Positions 18,301-27,653 of a stretch of 64,000 nt of DNA are shown in pieces; the first letter of the stretch is position 1; every line of letters starts with the position of its first letter. A program made the position numbers and the translations under genes. The notes beneath the pieces were generated by a model. The model saw nothing but the letters and a program-made list of their open reading frames with translations, made no database searches and was not told the DNA's origin. Source of the stretch: Ostreococcus lucimarinus CCE9901. Its lineage: Eukaryota; Chlorophyta; Mamiellophyceae; Mamiellales; Bathycoccaceae. Where the stretch lies: positions 620,001 through 684,000 of the forward strand of contig NC_009358.1 in NCBI RefSeq assembly GCF_000092065.1. The letters are read 5' to 3'.

Positions 18301-21300
18301 CGCGCGTGACTTGCTTCTTCTTCACCTGTCGGGGCTCAAAGCTTACGACATTGCATGGTCAGTTCGTAACCGCAGCCGTCGAAGAAGGCGACGACGTGAG
18401 AATGACGCAAATTCGTGTTGTTGGTCAGCGTGGCAGATGCACGTTCACGGCGATAAGTGATGACGATGGGCGCTATGCAATCGATGTACTCGATCGCTCC
18501 GGGAACGTCCCCGTCAAGGCGAATATGCTCATCGGCGCGTATAAGGAAGAAGTTTTTGGTGAAGAATTCGAAGTTCCCCTCCTGGATACGAGCGATTCAG
18601 ATGGCGATGATGATTCGCTAAACGTTCCGACGCGAGTGTTACTCGTACTTCGTCGAAAGAACAGTTCGCTTGCGGCGCGTCTCGGGCATGAAGTCCCGGA
18701 TTACAGCAGCTCCTACTACGACGGCGAAACGCATCAGTATCTGGATCAACATGGATATAGTCCACCGTATGGCAGCTCCTACTACGACGGCGAAACGCAT
18801 CAGTATCCGGATCAACATGGATACAGTCCACCGTTCGGCAACACGCCATATGTGCACACTATTTACGATAACGCCTACGATTCAGGCGTTCCTGCCGCCA
18901 AAGTAGAGTTCCAAAGTTTGACGAATTTACGTCTGGAAAACACAACTCTTATGAAGAAAGATGGAGTTGCTGATGGTTGGAATGCAGGGGGGTCCTCGAA
19001 TCAGTCAATGTTTAATGTCACGGGTCGTTTTACTGGAATGGACGCGGTTGAGGGTATCAGGGTCGAATGCTCCTGCGATGATGGCGAATATGTCGTTGGT
19101 TTGAGCTACGCAGAGCACATAGCTAACTTTTCCAAAGCAGCGACCGAATTTGCCATTCACTGTCGTGGTAAAGGCTATGAGCCAGCCATCATTTCAGGTG
19201 GTCGCTCTTACGCAAATTCAAATAACTATCGGATGGCCATGGAGACGAGACCATCGCATCACATGACGGATCTATACGATGTGTACCAGTCAACTGACAT
19301 CACATCTTCGCCACCCATCTCCACGGCGAATGATTTCTCATATGCAGCAGCGCAGAGGCGACTACTGGCTCCAACGAGTTCGTACCCTGCAAGAAGCCCG
19401 ACGTCAAACGAGTATCCAACGACGAGCCCGACGCCAAGCAGTCAATTATTGAACTCTTATCCTCAGTCGTATGATGCGCAAACGAATGAGTATCCTCAGT
19501 CGTATGATGCGACGACGTCTACTTATTTTCCACCCTACCACATCGATGACTATCTCGATCGAGGCTATCGTTCAAACATGTGTATGAAGAAGACATTCAC
19601 CATTAAACTTACACGCAGTGGGCGTGTTTTGTTTTATGAAACGCAAGGCCATTGGCTGTACGATCATCCGGTGCAGCATGAAAATTTTCACCATACTCAG
19701 ACGTGGCAAACTGGTGGACAGTCGCCGCCGTACGGCTACACGGAGCAAACGCCACCGTACGGCTACGCGGAGCAAACGCCGCCGTACTCTGCGCGCGACA
19801 AGTCTTCCCTGGGCGCACATGCCGACGTTTCGCACACGGGCCAAGCTTTGCATGAGTACCATGAACCTGCTCAACTCATAGTACCGGTCGCGTACGCAGA
19901 AAGAGCACACAGCCCCTTGTTTGTGCGAATGGTGGTAATTTCACAAAATGTGACGCTGAGCGACGCCGACATACGTTGGACAGTGCCGACTCCCTCACCG
20001 CCGCCATCACCGCCACCATCACCACCGCCACCGTCACCACCGCCATCACCACCACCACCGCCGCCGCCGCCGTCCCCGCCGCCGCCGCCGCCTTCACCGC
20101 CGCCGCCGCCGCCGTCGCCACCGCCGTCGCCGCCGTCGCCGCCGCCGCCGCCCCCTGCGAAAGCTATCAGAGGTAACAGCGTCGATTGGACGGTGAAGAA
20201 GAACGTCGATAGTACCTCATCGGGGGGAGTTTTCTTGGTCGGATGGAATTCGAAGGGTGCTGCAGTGAGCGCGCGGGCGATCCATTCGTCCTCAAATGTC
20301 ACTCGAGGGATATCTGCAACTTTGGAACGTGGGCCTTATTCAATGGGTCACACTTGCGTAGGTCTGACGAGCTCTGCGGATCGCGAGACGGTTGATAGTT
20401 CTAACATCGATTTCGCCATGTGTTGCGAATGGGGTTATCTTGGTGTTTTTGAAAAGGGATCGCGCAAATGGCGTGCTAGTGGAAACTTGCAGGATAGTTG
20501 TTCACAAACGGACACGCTACAAATCGTCGTGAACGATGGGGATGGCGCGATCGAGTACTTCAAGAATCGGCGTCGCGTGTATACCAGTCAACGGACACCT
20601 CAGTATCCGCTTCACGCAGACGCTGAAGTCTATTTCGGAAGACTGGGTGAAGTTGTTTGGATTGAACGAATTCCATCACCGCCTCCTTCTCCTCCTCCAC
20701 CGCCTTCACCGCCGCCGCCACCATCACCGCCCCCGCCGCCCCCGCCTTCACCGCCGCCATTGCATCAGTTTACATCCGCGGATGTAGATCCACGCATCAA
20801 CACGGCCGCGGCTATTCCGCACATCACACGCGAGGAGTTCGAGGATTTCATCGAAAATATAACAGGCTTCCCTAATTTGGGACACGCCATCGTGATGGAT
20901 GAAATCTGGCAGTATATCGACGACGACGGGGACGGTGTTTTGAGTGAGATTGAGTTCCAGCACGCGTCTTACAAAATGCACACTCACGAGCTGTACGTTG
21001 ATCCCATCATCGTCTACCCCAGCCGCTCGATAAAACATCGCTACGGCTTCAAGGTTTCCAAATCAGTCAGGAGTGATTCTAGTGCCTGCGTGGGTGACGC
21101 CGTATCTTACGACGGTCCCTCTGCGTCGCTTGGTTCGTGCGAATTGACTTCGGAGAAGGAGCCTGTAGAGATTACATTATGGGGAAATGGTTTTGCTGGC
21201 ACACCGTCGACGACCACTATTTACAGCTTGGGAGCTTCCAAGAATGGAGACACTACGTACATCGCGAGCGCGCGCGTTTCTGTCGGCACCTGGTTCACGT

Positions 21301-24300
21301 ACAACGTGTGTGCGGTGATAAAGTTTCGCGTGATAAAGAAAGATGGTCAGTGCTCGATCGTCGTTGACCAAGTTCATAAGATGTGGCCAAGCCTGGTGTC
21401 TTCGAAATGTGGCATCACGCCACCCATCTATGACAGATGGAGCCGCTACATGGTTGCATCCGTTGCGACGTCGGCGACGAACGGCTTTGCTGGCATGAAA
21501 TCTTCTATGTTCAAGAGCTGCGCTGCGAGTTGTGAGAATGCGATTCTACTTCGACACAATAAAACTGTGCCGTACAATACATCTGAGTGGCGAAATTATT
21601 ACGAGTCTCTAGTAAAACGAGACATGGAGCCGACTACTCACGTCGACTGCTCTCACCGAGAAGACATGGTTGTGCTCGGCAGAGAAGAGGACACGCTCGC
21701 CATGCCCATGGTGCTCTCATCCATGGCTAGGAAGCAATGGCTTCTTGACCTCGATTCGGCGCGGCGAAAGCAGAGTACCAGTGAGAATGTCACCAAATTG
21801 CTCGGCACCATGCACTCCAATTTTGCCATCAGTTCAGATTTATGGCTGCCGGATATTGTACACGTGTTTGACAAAATTCCAAAGCCTGAAAATGCTTCTT
21901 CGGGTCCATCCAAGGAGGATGAAATTCACGTGGTGGATAACGATCTCGGGAATTCTTTCTCAAACTTTGCGCGTATAGAAGTAAACCGACTCCAACTTGA
22001 ACACAAGCGCATTGGAGAAAAAACATTTACAGATGACACCGCCGCTGTGGTCAAAGGCGCTATTCTTTTCCCACAGCATCTCACGGGCGGCAGTCCAAAC
22101 TGTGGATTGTTTGAAGCCATGATTCGTGTTTACGACGTGGAAGAAGACGGCGAGCCAGATGTATACTTGACTGAAGAAGATGGCTCGTTCGAGATGGCTT
22201 TAACGCGTGGAAAGACCTTCAGAATTGAAGCCTTTTATGAAGGACACACCATTTGCTACGCCGGAAGTCAGCCTCAAGACGCGACGTCACCCAATGGCTA
22301 TGATTTCGAAGGAGGACAGCAGGCGTGTGTCAAGACGACCCACACGCTCGCTCGTGTCGGCGATGGCAACTTTTTATACTTTACAGATATTACGCGCGGA
22401 AATATTGACCTTGGTTTGTATGCGGGAGAATGCGAAGAAAGGTACACGGGCGAAGATGTCAAGTTTAGGGTAACGCCCGTCAACGGCTGTCATAAACCCG
22501 TCATCGTTTCCGAAACCGACATCAACGAGCGATGGCATACGATTGAGGATATCCTACCGGAAGGCCAGCAGGTTGGCGACAACGCCCGCGTGTGGAAATT
22601 CGCGGCGATGGATTACTCCATCACGCTAGCGAGTGGTTCCGACATCAGTAGAGTTACCGAAAAAGCGTGTCCAGACGAGGCATGCCCAGATTACTGGGAT
22701 GGATGTCAAGTCGAGCCAGACGACATGCGTCAATTTTTCCGCAATCGAAACTCACTCGAAAGACTTGCGCTGATGAGAGATGAATTTGCGTGGAATTCCA
22801 TCAGGTACAAGTATCACGGATATATCTGCGCACAAATAATGGACATTCCTCGAATCACTGATAACGAGCTCAGACTCGAGACTTGCGTAGGCAACTTAAC
22901 TTCCGGAATGTTGACAGAGAAGCATTTACTGGGTTCGTCTGATCACGACACAATCAGCGTCGCCGCTGACAAATCGTTGAGGGTGAAGGTGTTTGAACTT
23001 CACGATCTCACACCGAATGCCGCAGATGCCCCATTTAAATGCACAAAGTTTCCAAATACGCAAAGTCGCACGGGAAACACGAAATTTTCCGTTCGACAGA
23101 CTGTCACAAATGAAGAAGATAACGTGTGTCATCCAAATCGCGGGGGTGGGCCCCTGTGCGATTTTGAAGTTAATATATCAACGGCTGACGTCGGCAAACT
23201 CATCTTTCCGACGGAAGAAGATACGGATCAGGAAACTACCCAAATGGTCATTGCCGCGGGGTATCCAAACCTTGCAAACCCGTATCGACGAGAAGTCACG
23301 ATCACTGTGACACGCGACGATACACCCTTGGACGGTGGTCTTGGGCGATCGCTGCAAGCAACGATGACGCGAGTACTTATCCCATTGGGCTCCAAGCCAC
23401 GAGGAGGATTTGACACGGGAGATGACACCTTGTGGGCGACAGTGCCTATTGATGGATTGGTATACACAGTGGTGCACGATCCGCCAGGTGGTAATTCTGT
23501 AGCCGAGCTGCAATCTGGATCTGAGATTACGATTCAGTGGGAAATCGCTTCAGCTCGCTCTGTGAAAGTTGGCAGATCGATCGAGCTCAACCTCGGTTTC
23601 GCAGGTAAAACTACGTTTGATCTAGGCTTTAACGCCGGTTACACCGCAGAGGCTGCTACAAAATCGAGCGTTCTCACGTTGGAGACGGAGAAAGATTTCG
23701 GACACAAAGAATCTGGTCCACACTTCACCGCGAAGGCGACGTCCGAAGAAGTGTGGGAGACGACGGTTACGATGGATCGACACATCCGGAGCAGCGACGA
23801 TGAAGGCACACCTGGACGTCCGGGCGACGTCATTTTAGGAGGTGGTATCGAACTCGTGTACAAGGTATCAGATACGCTCGACGTAGGTACTGTTGACGAC
23901 TGCTTAACTACGGGTGTTGGTATAACCTGGTTACCGCGTCGACCAACCTCTTACGTGTTCAACGTCTTTTCCATCGAGTCTCAAGTGCTGCCGAATCTCT
24001 ACTTTCTGTATACTGTCGCCAAGTCTGGCGAAAATACGGCGAAGACACCGTCAGATAGAATCGTCAAGGATGGATCGGGTATGCGATATGAGTGCGCGTC
24101 ATCGCCGTGCTCTAACTCAGAAATGAATCAACATTGGGCAAGCTACATACTGAGACGAATCCATACGTGGAAGCGAACGTTGCTTTGGTCCTCGCCCGAA
24201 GTTTACTGGATGCCAAAGGGTGCGAGTTATGAAAAGAACTACAAAGCATACGATCGCATCAATGAACCGTACATCGATTCACGTTCCCTCTTTGAACGGC

Positions 24301-27300
24301 GCATGTCATCCGCGTTGGCACAGCGTGATTCCAAGCGTGATCCATCGATTCTGAGGGTTGCATTCGAGCTGAGTAAAATGTGGTACGAGCAATCCCTCCT
24401 CAGTGTGGGTGACAGAGGCATGCTTCGTTCGAAACCTCACATCCCTGCTTTATTTCTCACTGCAGGACTGGAAATTCCGAGACTAGCACCATTTCTCGAA
24501 AATTCACGAGCAGCGTCTTTTGCTTCGATCGCGTACCCACGTTCGTCAAAGGGTGCGTGGTCATTCGATGAAGTGGTAAATGACCAAACAAACATCGGAA
24601 TGTACTCTTTTGGGATGAACGAAGTCGCCGCTCGTGACCTCGATGCGCAGGTCAAGAAGTGCGACGGTGTACTGTGCGAGACCAGTGGAGAATTCGACGC
24701 CGCACCACATGACGTGTTGTACGGAGGATCACTGAACGCCATGGGTGAGACCGGCGACCTTCGCGCCACGGACCCTTCGCGCTTAATGGCGTCTCTTACT
24801 GGGACTCCTGGTCCAACCGGAATGCTTCAAAAGGATGCCGTCGCGAGCGGCGGAGAAGAGGAGACGATATACTTAACTTTTGGTGGTGGTGGACATGCGT
24901 TGGAATTCTCTTTCAGCGCAAAGGAGTCCATCAACCGCGATGCATTCGCGTACTCGCTTGACTTTGATGCAAGCGCCGAAAACACAAACAACATGAAGTT
25001 CTCGGGCTCACCAATACCCACCATCGAGTTTAATCGAGCGACAGACATCGCCAGAACGCTGTCCACGGATCGTATCTTTGCGTGGAACAAGTACGGAACG
25101 ATGACGACGGTGTATTCTCTCGCGGATCCAGATTATGGCGATAAATTTGTTCTGAAAGTCGGAAGCGATGCGCGATTCGGCACACCGCTCTTCATGACAA
25201 TGGGCGGTAGATCCATGTGTCCCGGCGAATTGACGACGATGTGGCGCGAATCGGGAAATATCATTGAAAGACCTCGTTCGTTATCCTTTGGTACGCTCCC
25301 GCTGAACCCAGGAGAGCGCGCTGTTCACGAAATAACTATTCAGAATGAATCTCCATACAGAGAAGCCCGACCGCTGTATTTACGTATCGTTGATGGACAC
25401 TCAGAGTCGTTACGATCGCTGGTGCGCGCAGCGCTGAACATCATCAAGGATGATGAATCAGCTTCGGCACAACATGTAGCCACAGTTGTCACGAACACTG
25501 CTGCAAACTCAGTAGCTTCGGCATCCCTGTCCATGGCCACTGTCATAGAGAAAGTTGAAGAGGCAGCTGGCAGCGGCGACGCGACTGCCCTGAGTGTTAT
25601 GCAAGTCGTCGTCGCCGAAGTCGAGAGCGTCAGTAAATCGGCTATGACGCCGTTACAGGATGTAGAGATTACCGTGAACGGCAAGAAGGTGGTACCTGTC
25701 GCTGAGTGGCTTCCTTTGAAGCATGTCATCGGCGATGCTCTTGAATCACAACGGACCGTTCACAAGACTGTGTTCAACTTGGGTTTCAAGCCAACGGAAA
25801 CCTCGCATCCTATCATTGAACACATTCAAGTTGAAATTGGATCTCTGTGCGAAATGCAAATCTCATATGATGGAGCTGGTCTGTATCGCGATCCAATCGC
25901 CGTCAAGGCTCAACTTGAAAAGATGCGATGGGAATCCAAGTGTCCGAGCGTGACGTTTTCCAAGTCCACCGTCATTGACAGTGAAATCACGCGCGCAAAC
26001 GCGACTGCGCCGCCGCTTCGTTTGGTGGTGGTCAATCCCGATTCTGGAAACTTGTGGGATCCTAGCAGCGCCAGTAGACTCGAAAAGGTTGTCGTACAGT
26101 ACAGACCGCTTTCGGGTGGCGAATGGATTACTGCGAAGGAGGATCATGTGAAGTACAAAGACGACTCGTACAAGAAAAATCTCATCTGCGAACATTCTCG
26201 AACGAGCGGATGCACGTGGGACTGGGATTTGAACAACAAATACGACAAGTTACTCAGCGGATACAAGGACGGTGCGTACGAGGTTCGCGTTAAAAACTTT
26301 TGCTCGGGCGGTGACGCTTTCGCCGCGACCGAGGTGCACGAGTACGTCGGCGATAAGACGCTATTACTCTTCACGGATACGAAAAACCCGCTCGTCGAGC
26401 AGCACGTGTCGTCACCCGCGGCGCGCACCGTCACCATCGTGTACGCGGAGGAAATCGATTGCGCAGATCCACCGACCTTCGAAGTGGCGCAAACTCACGA
26501 CGAATCCTGCGTCGCCGTCGCGGGCGATGGCACAGTCAGCGCGGCTATCATTCGTGAGTCTTACGAGCAAACGTGCCTCAACACCGGCGTTCAAGGAAAG
26601 TGGATGATGCAATATCCCAACAATGAGGATGCTCCGAATCCTGGATTGTACAGAGTCACCGTCAGAGACATACGTGACAAAGCCGGTAACCCTTTCGTCG
26701 GCGATTTGACGATAAACTACGTCGTGGGTGACGTCGTCGATGACTGTGACATTTTGAAAGCATCCAAAGATGACCTCACCCCGCTCATCGGTTTGGGAAA
26801 TTTCGCCGATGTTCAAGGCAATACCATCTGGGGGGTGTACTCTAAAAATATCGACTGTCGCTCGCAGCGAGTCACCATCACGAAGAGTTTTGATCAATCG
26901 TGCCGATCCACGAGCACAGAAATTGGCACAACCAACTTCACGCTTGCGTGCGTGAACGTCGGCGGAACGGGACAATGGATCATGAAATATCCTGAAGATC
27001 TGGAATCTGGAGTTTACACCGTGCGAGTTCAAGGCGTGAAAGATCGCACTGGTCACGAAGCGTCTTCTTTCATTCGCAAGTTTACAACGCTTCATAACTC
27101 GGATGGAACGTTGAACGAATGCGACGACGCGTCCGCCTCTTTTGCCATCGGACTTGGGCGGATGCGTCGTCGACGTCTCGCTCCGAGCGCGTCCGCGACA
27201 AAGACGTCCACAAACTTGATTCTGTCCGATCTCGCCATCGTCGTGTTCGCTATCTGCGCGCTCGTGATGATCATCAAGAAAAGAATCGCGCTGCCCGCGG

Positions 27301-27371
27301 ATGAGAGTGAGCTGCGCGAACGCGAAGCCTTCGACAAGGTGGACATTCCGCGCTATGGTTCATCTTTGTGA
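15330..27371 (+). CDS. Giant single-pass surface protein (about 4,013 aa), multi-domain, proline-rich
   Basis: One uninterrupted 12-kb frame. Start: ATG at 15330; the frame opens nine bases earlier only with TTG. Residues 1-30 form a signal peptide. Then follow a Cys-rich TSP1-like module (about 40-92), a first Ser-Pro block (93-115), an EF-hand-like loop (about 297), a LamG/concanavalin-like region (about 505-700), a carboxypeptidase-regulatory-like beta module (about 1010-1060), Tyr/Pro repeats (1127-1490), a 56-residue Ser-Pro block (1553-1608), a SPRY/lectin-like module (about 1612-1778), a third Ser-Pro block (1781-1811), a canonical EF-hand with D-D-D-G-D-G (about 1863), a second regulatory-like beta module (about 2240-2310), and paired Ig-like repeats (about 3709, 3841). 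One TM helix (about 3962-3985) precedes a 28-residue tail. Probably extracellular adhesion or matrix, Ca2+-binding. Function unknown. Confidence 0.9.
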   Translation: MRARFARGASMSALLLALCALASLLGVARGGGSPSPSPVHCSARWIDVNKGGCPSCGPGTYSKRYQIDRDPAYDGRRCPHVNGHVSYGHDCEAPPCPPPPPSPPPPSPPPPPPGQFVPVQVSINDPVPRVSDAYDFHILTSHPSCDSQNDCFESHIETDVSEHHVGLRCDVTVQKKDQVCATFGRHMPCRLWNDFYPTTLTLTDEHGDIVEGDYVIEYECYFELANGELVPEPTKVKKTLHEFSVSKGCDLKMNLNRDSKAELAAYLLSGADEFNIADCSSLKSIYAAKEAVFRIFDSNPTDGRLDHEEILIGVEAHSMDTQIVNHWKDIVDAEGGDGLFLTLSNFMSADIAPRGCQSGAGDVVTFTEATYPTSDPGRETGSRQCGEMAGSMKTTWSFPRSMQLGDWSCVYIDGLLYSQLLAQTSRNAVSMQNSVTDIRPVIGSFHDAEQSLAAHFTFAGVSNARLISSESPRADGQEVVPTLSIDDTYTGSLRVFTASQHGKHGACLNSCQGCTFHSYKYIGEPFKNDFAVSMQIFIPTQLSSNSGFRKKSEPLMSFTSDASGSMQHSIKLRLGTALSKFSLQFIHEKVNSVTGHRDELSEPIPLGAFGRWTSIGFSFHPKDGLTLYRFSVEGGRVTHEIKVPSNNDEWKSRLRDTLHLMHRREFFKENRIEYDDLRVYTGRVKNNTFIDAYKCDALGAQCAPRAHATPNSRRVVCVMLDVHDSSGGDARAPYSCTGALYYDGGAIEVRAKMDLTGVAFEFRDTAWHESSFEILRRTHDPSGDNAFDTVVLVDGGLNGCASMFSSITYLDREAGQQPNSRWQYKIKTKTDDVDVSFLSLTTHFKTPWIGQIVGEVMAGKSVVPVGEVRICADFVKPNGTFLMYRSHNHSNLALHMPVVHTSNLTISAEQQAHRATDGLHLKPDSIRVARGQYLRVNLDYWSAIQEVEVCTATGENNFRTFVREFDPGYSVNHGHECKLRETNATQTFSASRVTCFFFTCRGSKLTTLHGQFVTAAVEEGDDVRMTQIRVVGQRGRCTFTAISDDDGRYAIDVLDRSGNVPVKANMLIGAYKEEVFGEEFEVPLLDTSDSDGDDDSLNVPTRVLLVLRRKNSSLAARLGHEVPDYSSSYYDGETHQYLDQHGYSPPYGSSYYDGETHQYPDQHGYSPPFGNTPYVHTIYDNAYDSGVPAAKVEFQSLTNLRLENTTLMKKDGVADGWNAGGSSNQSMFNVTGRFTGMDAVEGIRVECSCDDGEYVVGLSYAEHIANFSKAATEFAIHCRGKGYEPAIISGGRSYANSNNYRMAMETRPSHHMTDLYDVYQSTDITSSPPISTANDFSYAAAQRRLLAPTSSYPARSPTSNEYPTTSPTPSSQLLNSYPQSYDAQTNEYPQSYDATTSTYFPPYHIDDYLDRGYRSNMCMKKTFTIKLTRSGRVLFYETQGHWLYDHPVQHENFHHTQTWQTGGQSPPYGYTEQTPPYGYAEQTPPYSARDKSSLGAHADVSHTGQALHEYHEPAQLIVPVAYAERAHSPLFVRMVVISQNVTLSDADIRWTVPTPSPPPSPPPSPPPPSPPPSPPPPPPPPSPPPPPPSPPPPPPSPPPSPPSPPPPPPAKAIRGNSVDWTVKKNVDSTSSGGVFLVGWNSKGAAVSARAIHSSSNVTRGISATLERGPYSMGHTCVGLTSSADRETVDSSNIDFAMCCEWGYLGVFEKGSRKWRASGNLQDSCSQTDTLQIVVNDGDGAIEYFKNRRRVYTSQRTPQYPLHADAEVYFGRLGEVVWIERIPSPPPSPPPPPSPPPPPSPPPPPPPSPPPLHQFTSADVDPRINTAAAIPHITREEFEDFIENITGFPNLGHAIVMDEIWQYIDDDGDGVLSEIEFQHASYKMHTHELYVDPIIVYPSRSIKHRYGFKVSKSVRSDSSACVGDAVSYDGPSASLGSCELTSEKEPVEITLWGNGFAGTPSTTTIYSLGASKNGDTTYIASARVSVGTWFTYNVCAVIKFRVIKKDGQCSIVVDQVHKMWPSLVSSKCGITPPIYDRWSRYMVASVATSATNGFAGMKSSMFKSCAASCENAILLRHNKTVPYNTSEWRNYYESLVKRDMEPTTHVDCSHREDMVVLGREEDTLAMPMVLSSMARKQWLLDLDSARRKQSTSENVTKLLGTMHSNFAISSDLWLPDIVHVFDKIPKPENASSGPSKEDEIHVVDNDLGNSFSNFARIEVNRLQLEHKRIGEKTFTDDTAAVVKGAILFPQHLTGGSPNCGLFEAMIRVYDVEEDGEPDVYLTEEDGSFEMALTRGKTFRIEAFYEGHTICYAGSQPQDATSPNGYDFEGGQQACVKTTHTLARVGDGNFLYFTDITRGNIDLGLYAGECEERYTGEDVKFRVTPVNGCHKPVIVSETDINERWHTIEDILPEGQQVGDNARVWKFAAMDYSITLASGSDISRVTEKACPDEACPDYWDGCQVEPDDMRQFFRNRNSLERLALMRDEFAWNSIRYKYHGYICAQIMDIPRITDNELRLETCVGNLTSGMLTEKHLLGSSDHDTISVAADKSLRVKVFELHDLTPNAADAPFKCTKFPNTQSRTGNTKFSVRQTVTNEEDNVCHPNRGGGPLCDFEVNISTADVGKLIFPTEEDTDQETTQMVIAAGYPNLANPYRREVTITVTRDDTPLDGGLGRSLQATMTRVLIPLGSKPRGGFDTGDDTLWATVPIDGLVYTVVHDPPGGNSVAELQSGSEITIQWEIASARSVKVGRSIELNLGFAGKTTFDLGFNAGYTAEAATKSSVLTLETEKDFGHKESGPHFTAKATSEEVWETTVTMDRHIRSSDDEGTPGRPGDVILGGGIELVYKVSDTLDVGTVDDCLTTGVGITWLPRRPTSYVFNVFSIESQVLPNLYFLYTVAKSGENTAKTPSDRIVKDGSGMRYECASSPCSNSEMNQHWASYILRRIHTWKRTLLWSSPEVYWMPKGASYEKNYKAYDRINEPYIDSRSLFERRMSSALAQRDSKRDPSILRVAFELSKMWYEQSLLSVGDRGMLRSKPHIPALFLTAGLEIPRLAPFLENSRAASFASIAYPRSSKGAWSFDEVVNDQTNIGMYSFGMNEVAARDLDAQVKKCDGVLCETSGEFDAAPHDVLYGGSLNAMGETGDLRATDPSRLMASLTGTPGPTGMLQKDAVASGGEEETIYLTFGGGGHALEFSFSAKESINRDAFAYSLDFDASAENTNNMKFSGSPIPTIEFNRATDIARTLSTDRIFAWNKYGTMTTVYSLADPDYGDKFVLKVGSDARFGTPLFMTMGGRSMCPGELTTMWRESGNIIERPRSLSFGTLPLNPGERAVHEITIQNESPYREARPLYLRIVDGHSESLRSLVRAALNIIKDDESASAQHVATVVTNTAANSVASASLSMATVIEKVEEAAGSGDATALSVMQVVVAEVESVSKSAMTPLQDVEITVNGKKVVPVAEWLPLKHVIGDALESQRTVHKTVFNLGFKPTETSHPIIEHIQVEIGSLCEMQISYDGAGLYRDPIAVKAQLEKMRWESKCPSVTFSKSTVIDSEITRANATAPPLRLVVVNPDSGNLWDPSSASRLEKVVVQYRPLSGGEWITAKEDHVKYKDDSYKKNLICEHSRTSGCTWDWDLNNKYDKLLSGYKDGAYEVRVKNFCSGGDAFAATEVHEYVGDKTLLLFTDTKNPLVEQHVSSPAARTVTIVYAEEIDCADPPTFEVAQTHDESCVAVAGDGTVSAAIIRESYEQTCLNTGVQGKWMMQYPNNEDAPNPGLYRVTVRDIRDKAGNPFVGDLTINYVVGDVVDDCDILKASKDDLTPLIGLGNFADVQGNTIWGVYSKNIDCRSQRVTITKSFDQSCRSTSTEIGTTNFTLACVNVGGTGQWIMKYPEDLESGVYTVRVQGVKDRTGHEASSFIRKFTTLHNSDGTLNECDDASASFAIGLGRMRRRRLAPSASATKTSTNLILSDLAIVVFAICALVMIIKKRIALPADESELREREAFDKVDIPRYGSSL
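18708..18839. repeat. Tandem 66-bp repeat inside giant gene (2 x 22 aa)
   Basis: Two near-identical copies (18708-18773, 18774-18839) encode a Tyr/His/Gln-rich unit beginning SSYYDGETHQY and ending in SPPYG or SPPFG. The few differences suggest recent duplication. Confidence 0.9.
19725..19787. repeat. 27-bp repeat encoding PPYGY(T/A)EQT in giant gene
   Basis: Two full units (19725-19751, 19752-19778) and a partial third (PPY) follow one another. Related Tyr-Pro-rich short repeats (YPQSYDA, EYPTTSP) occur at 19380-19530. Confidence 0.85.
19986..20153. repeat. Ser-Pro block of giant gene (hydroxyproline-rich type)
   Basis: A 168-bp run of CCN and TCN/TCA codons encodes S-P(2-6) repeats, the pattern of O-glycosylated hydroxyproline-rich glycoproteins such as pherophorins. 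Similar shorter blocks lie at about 15606-15675 and 20670-20760. On the other strand the same DNA gives spurious glycine-rich frames. Confidence 0.9.
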
Positions 27372-27653
27372 TTCCACCGCGCGAATTGACCGTCGGCGAC
27401 AAAGTCGAGAAACCGACGAACCTACGTCGCCGTCACTTTTTGACAATTTTGATTTACTCCTTTTCTCTATGTTCGAGTCGCCGCCGTTCGACCTCGCGTC
27501 TCGCCTCCTTCGCGCGCCGTCGCCCCGGGAGTCACCGCCGTCGTTTGGCGAAATCTCGCGCCGTCGAGCGTTTTGAGCGTTTTTCGCCGCGCGCGACCGC
27601 CTCGACCGCCGCGCCCTCGGCCGCGCGAGCGCGCGACGCGCGGCGAGGGCGAC
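27372..27653. other. Intergenic region between giant gene and TPR/beta-helix gene
   Basis: 282 bp holding the 3' UTR of the giant gene and the promoter of the next. A pyrimidine- and T-rich stretch (cactttttgacaattttgat, 27434-27453) is the most AT-rich part. Nothing coding was recognised. Confidence 0.4.

Noticed and set aside
19871-20302. Glycine-rich minus-strand frames
   Set aside because: Reverse complement of the Ser-Pro block; Gly/Val repeats are an artefact.
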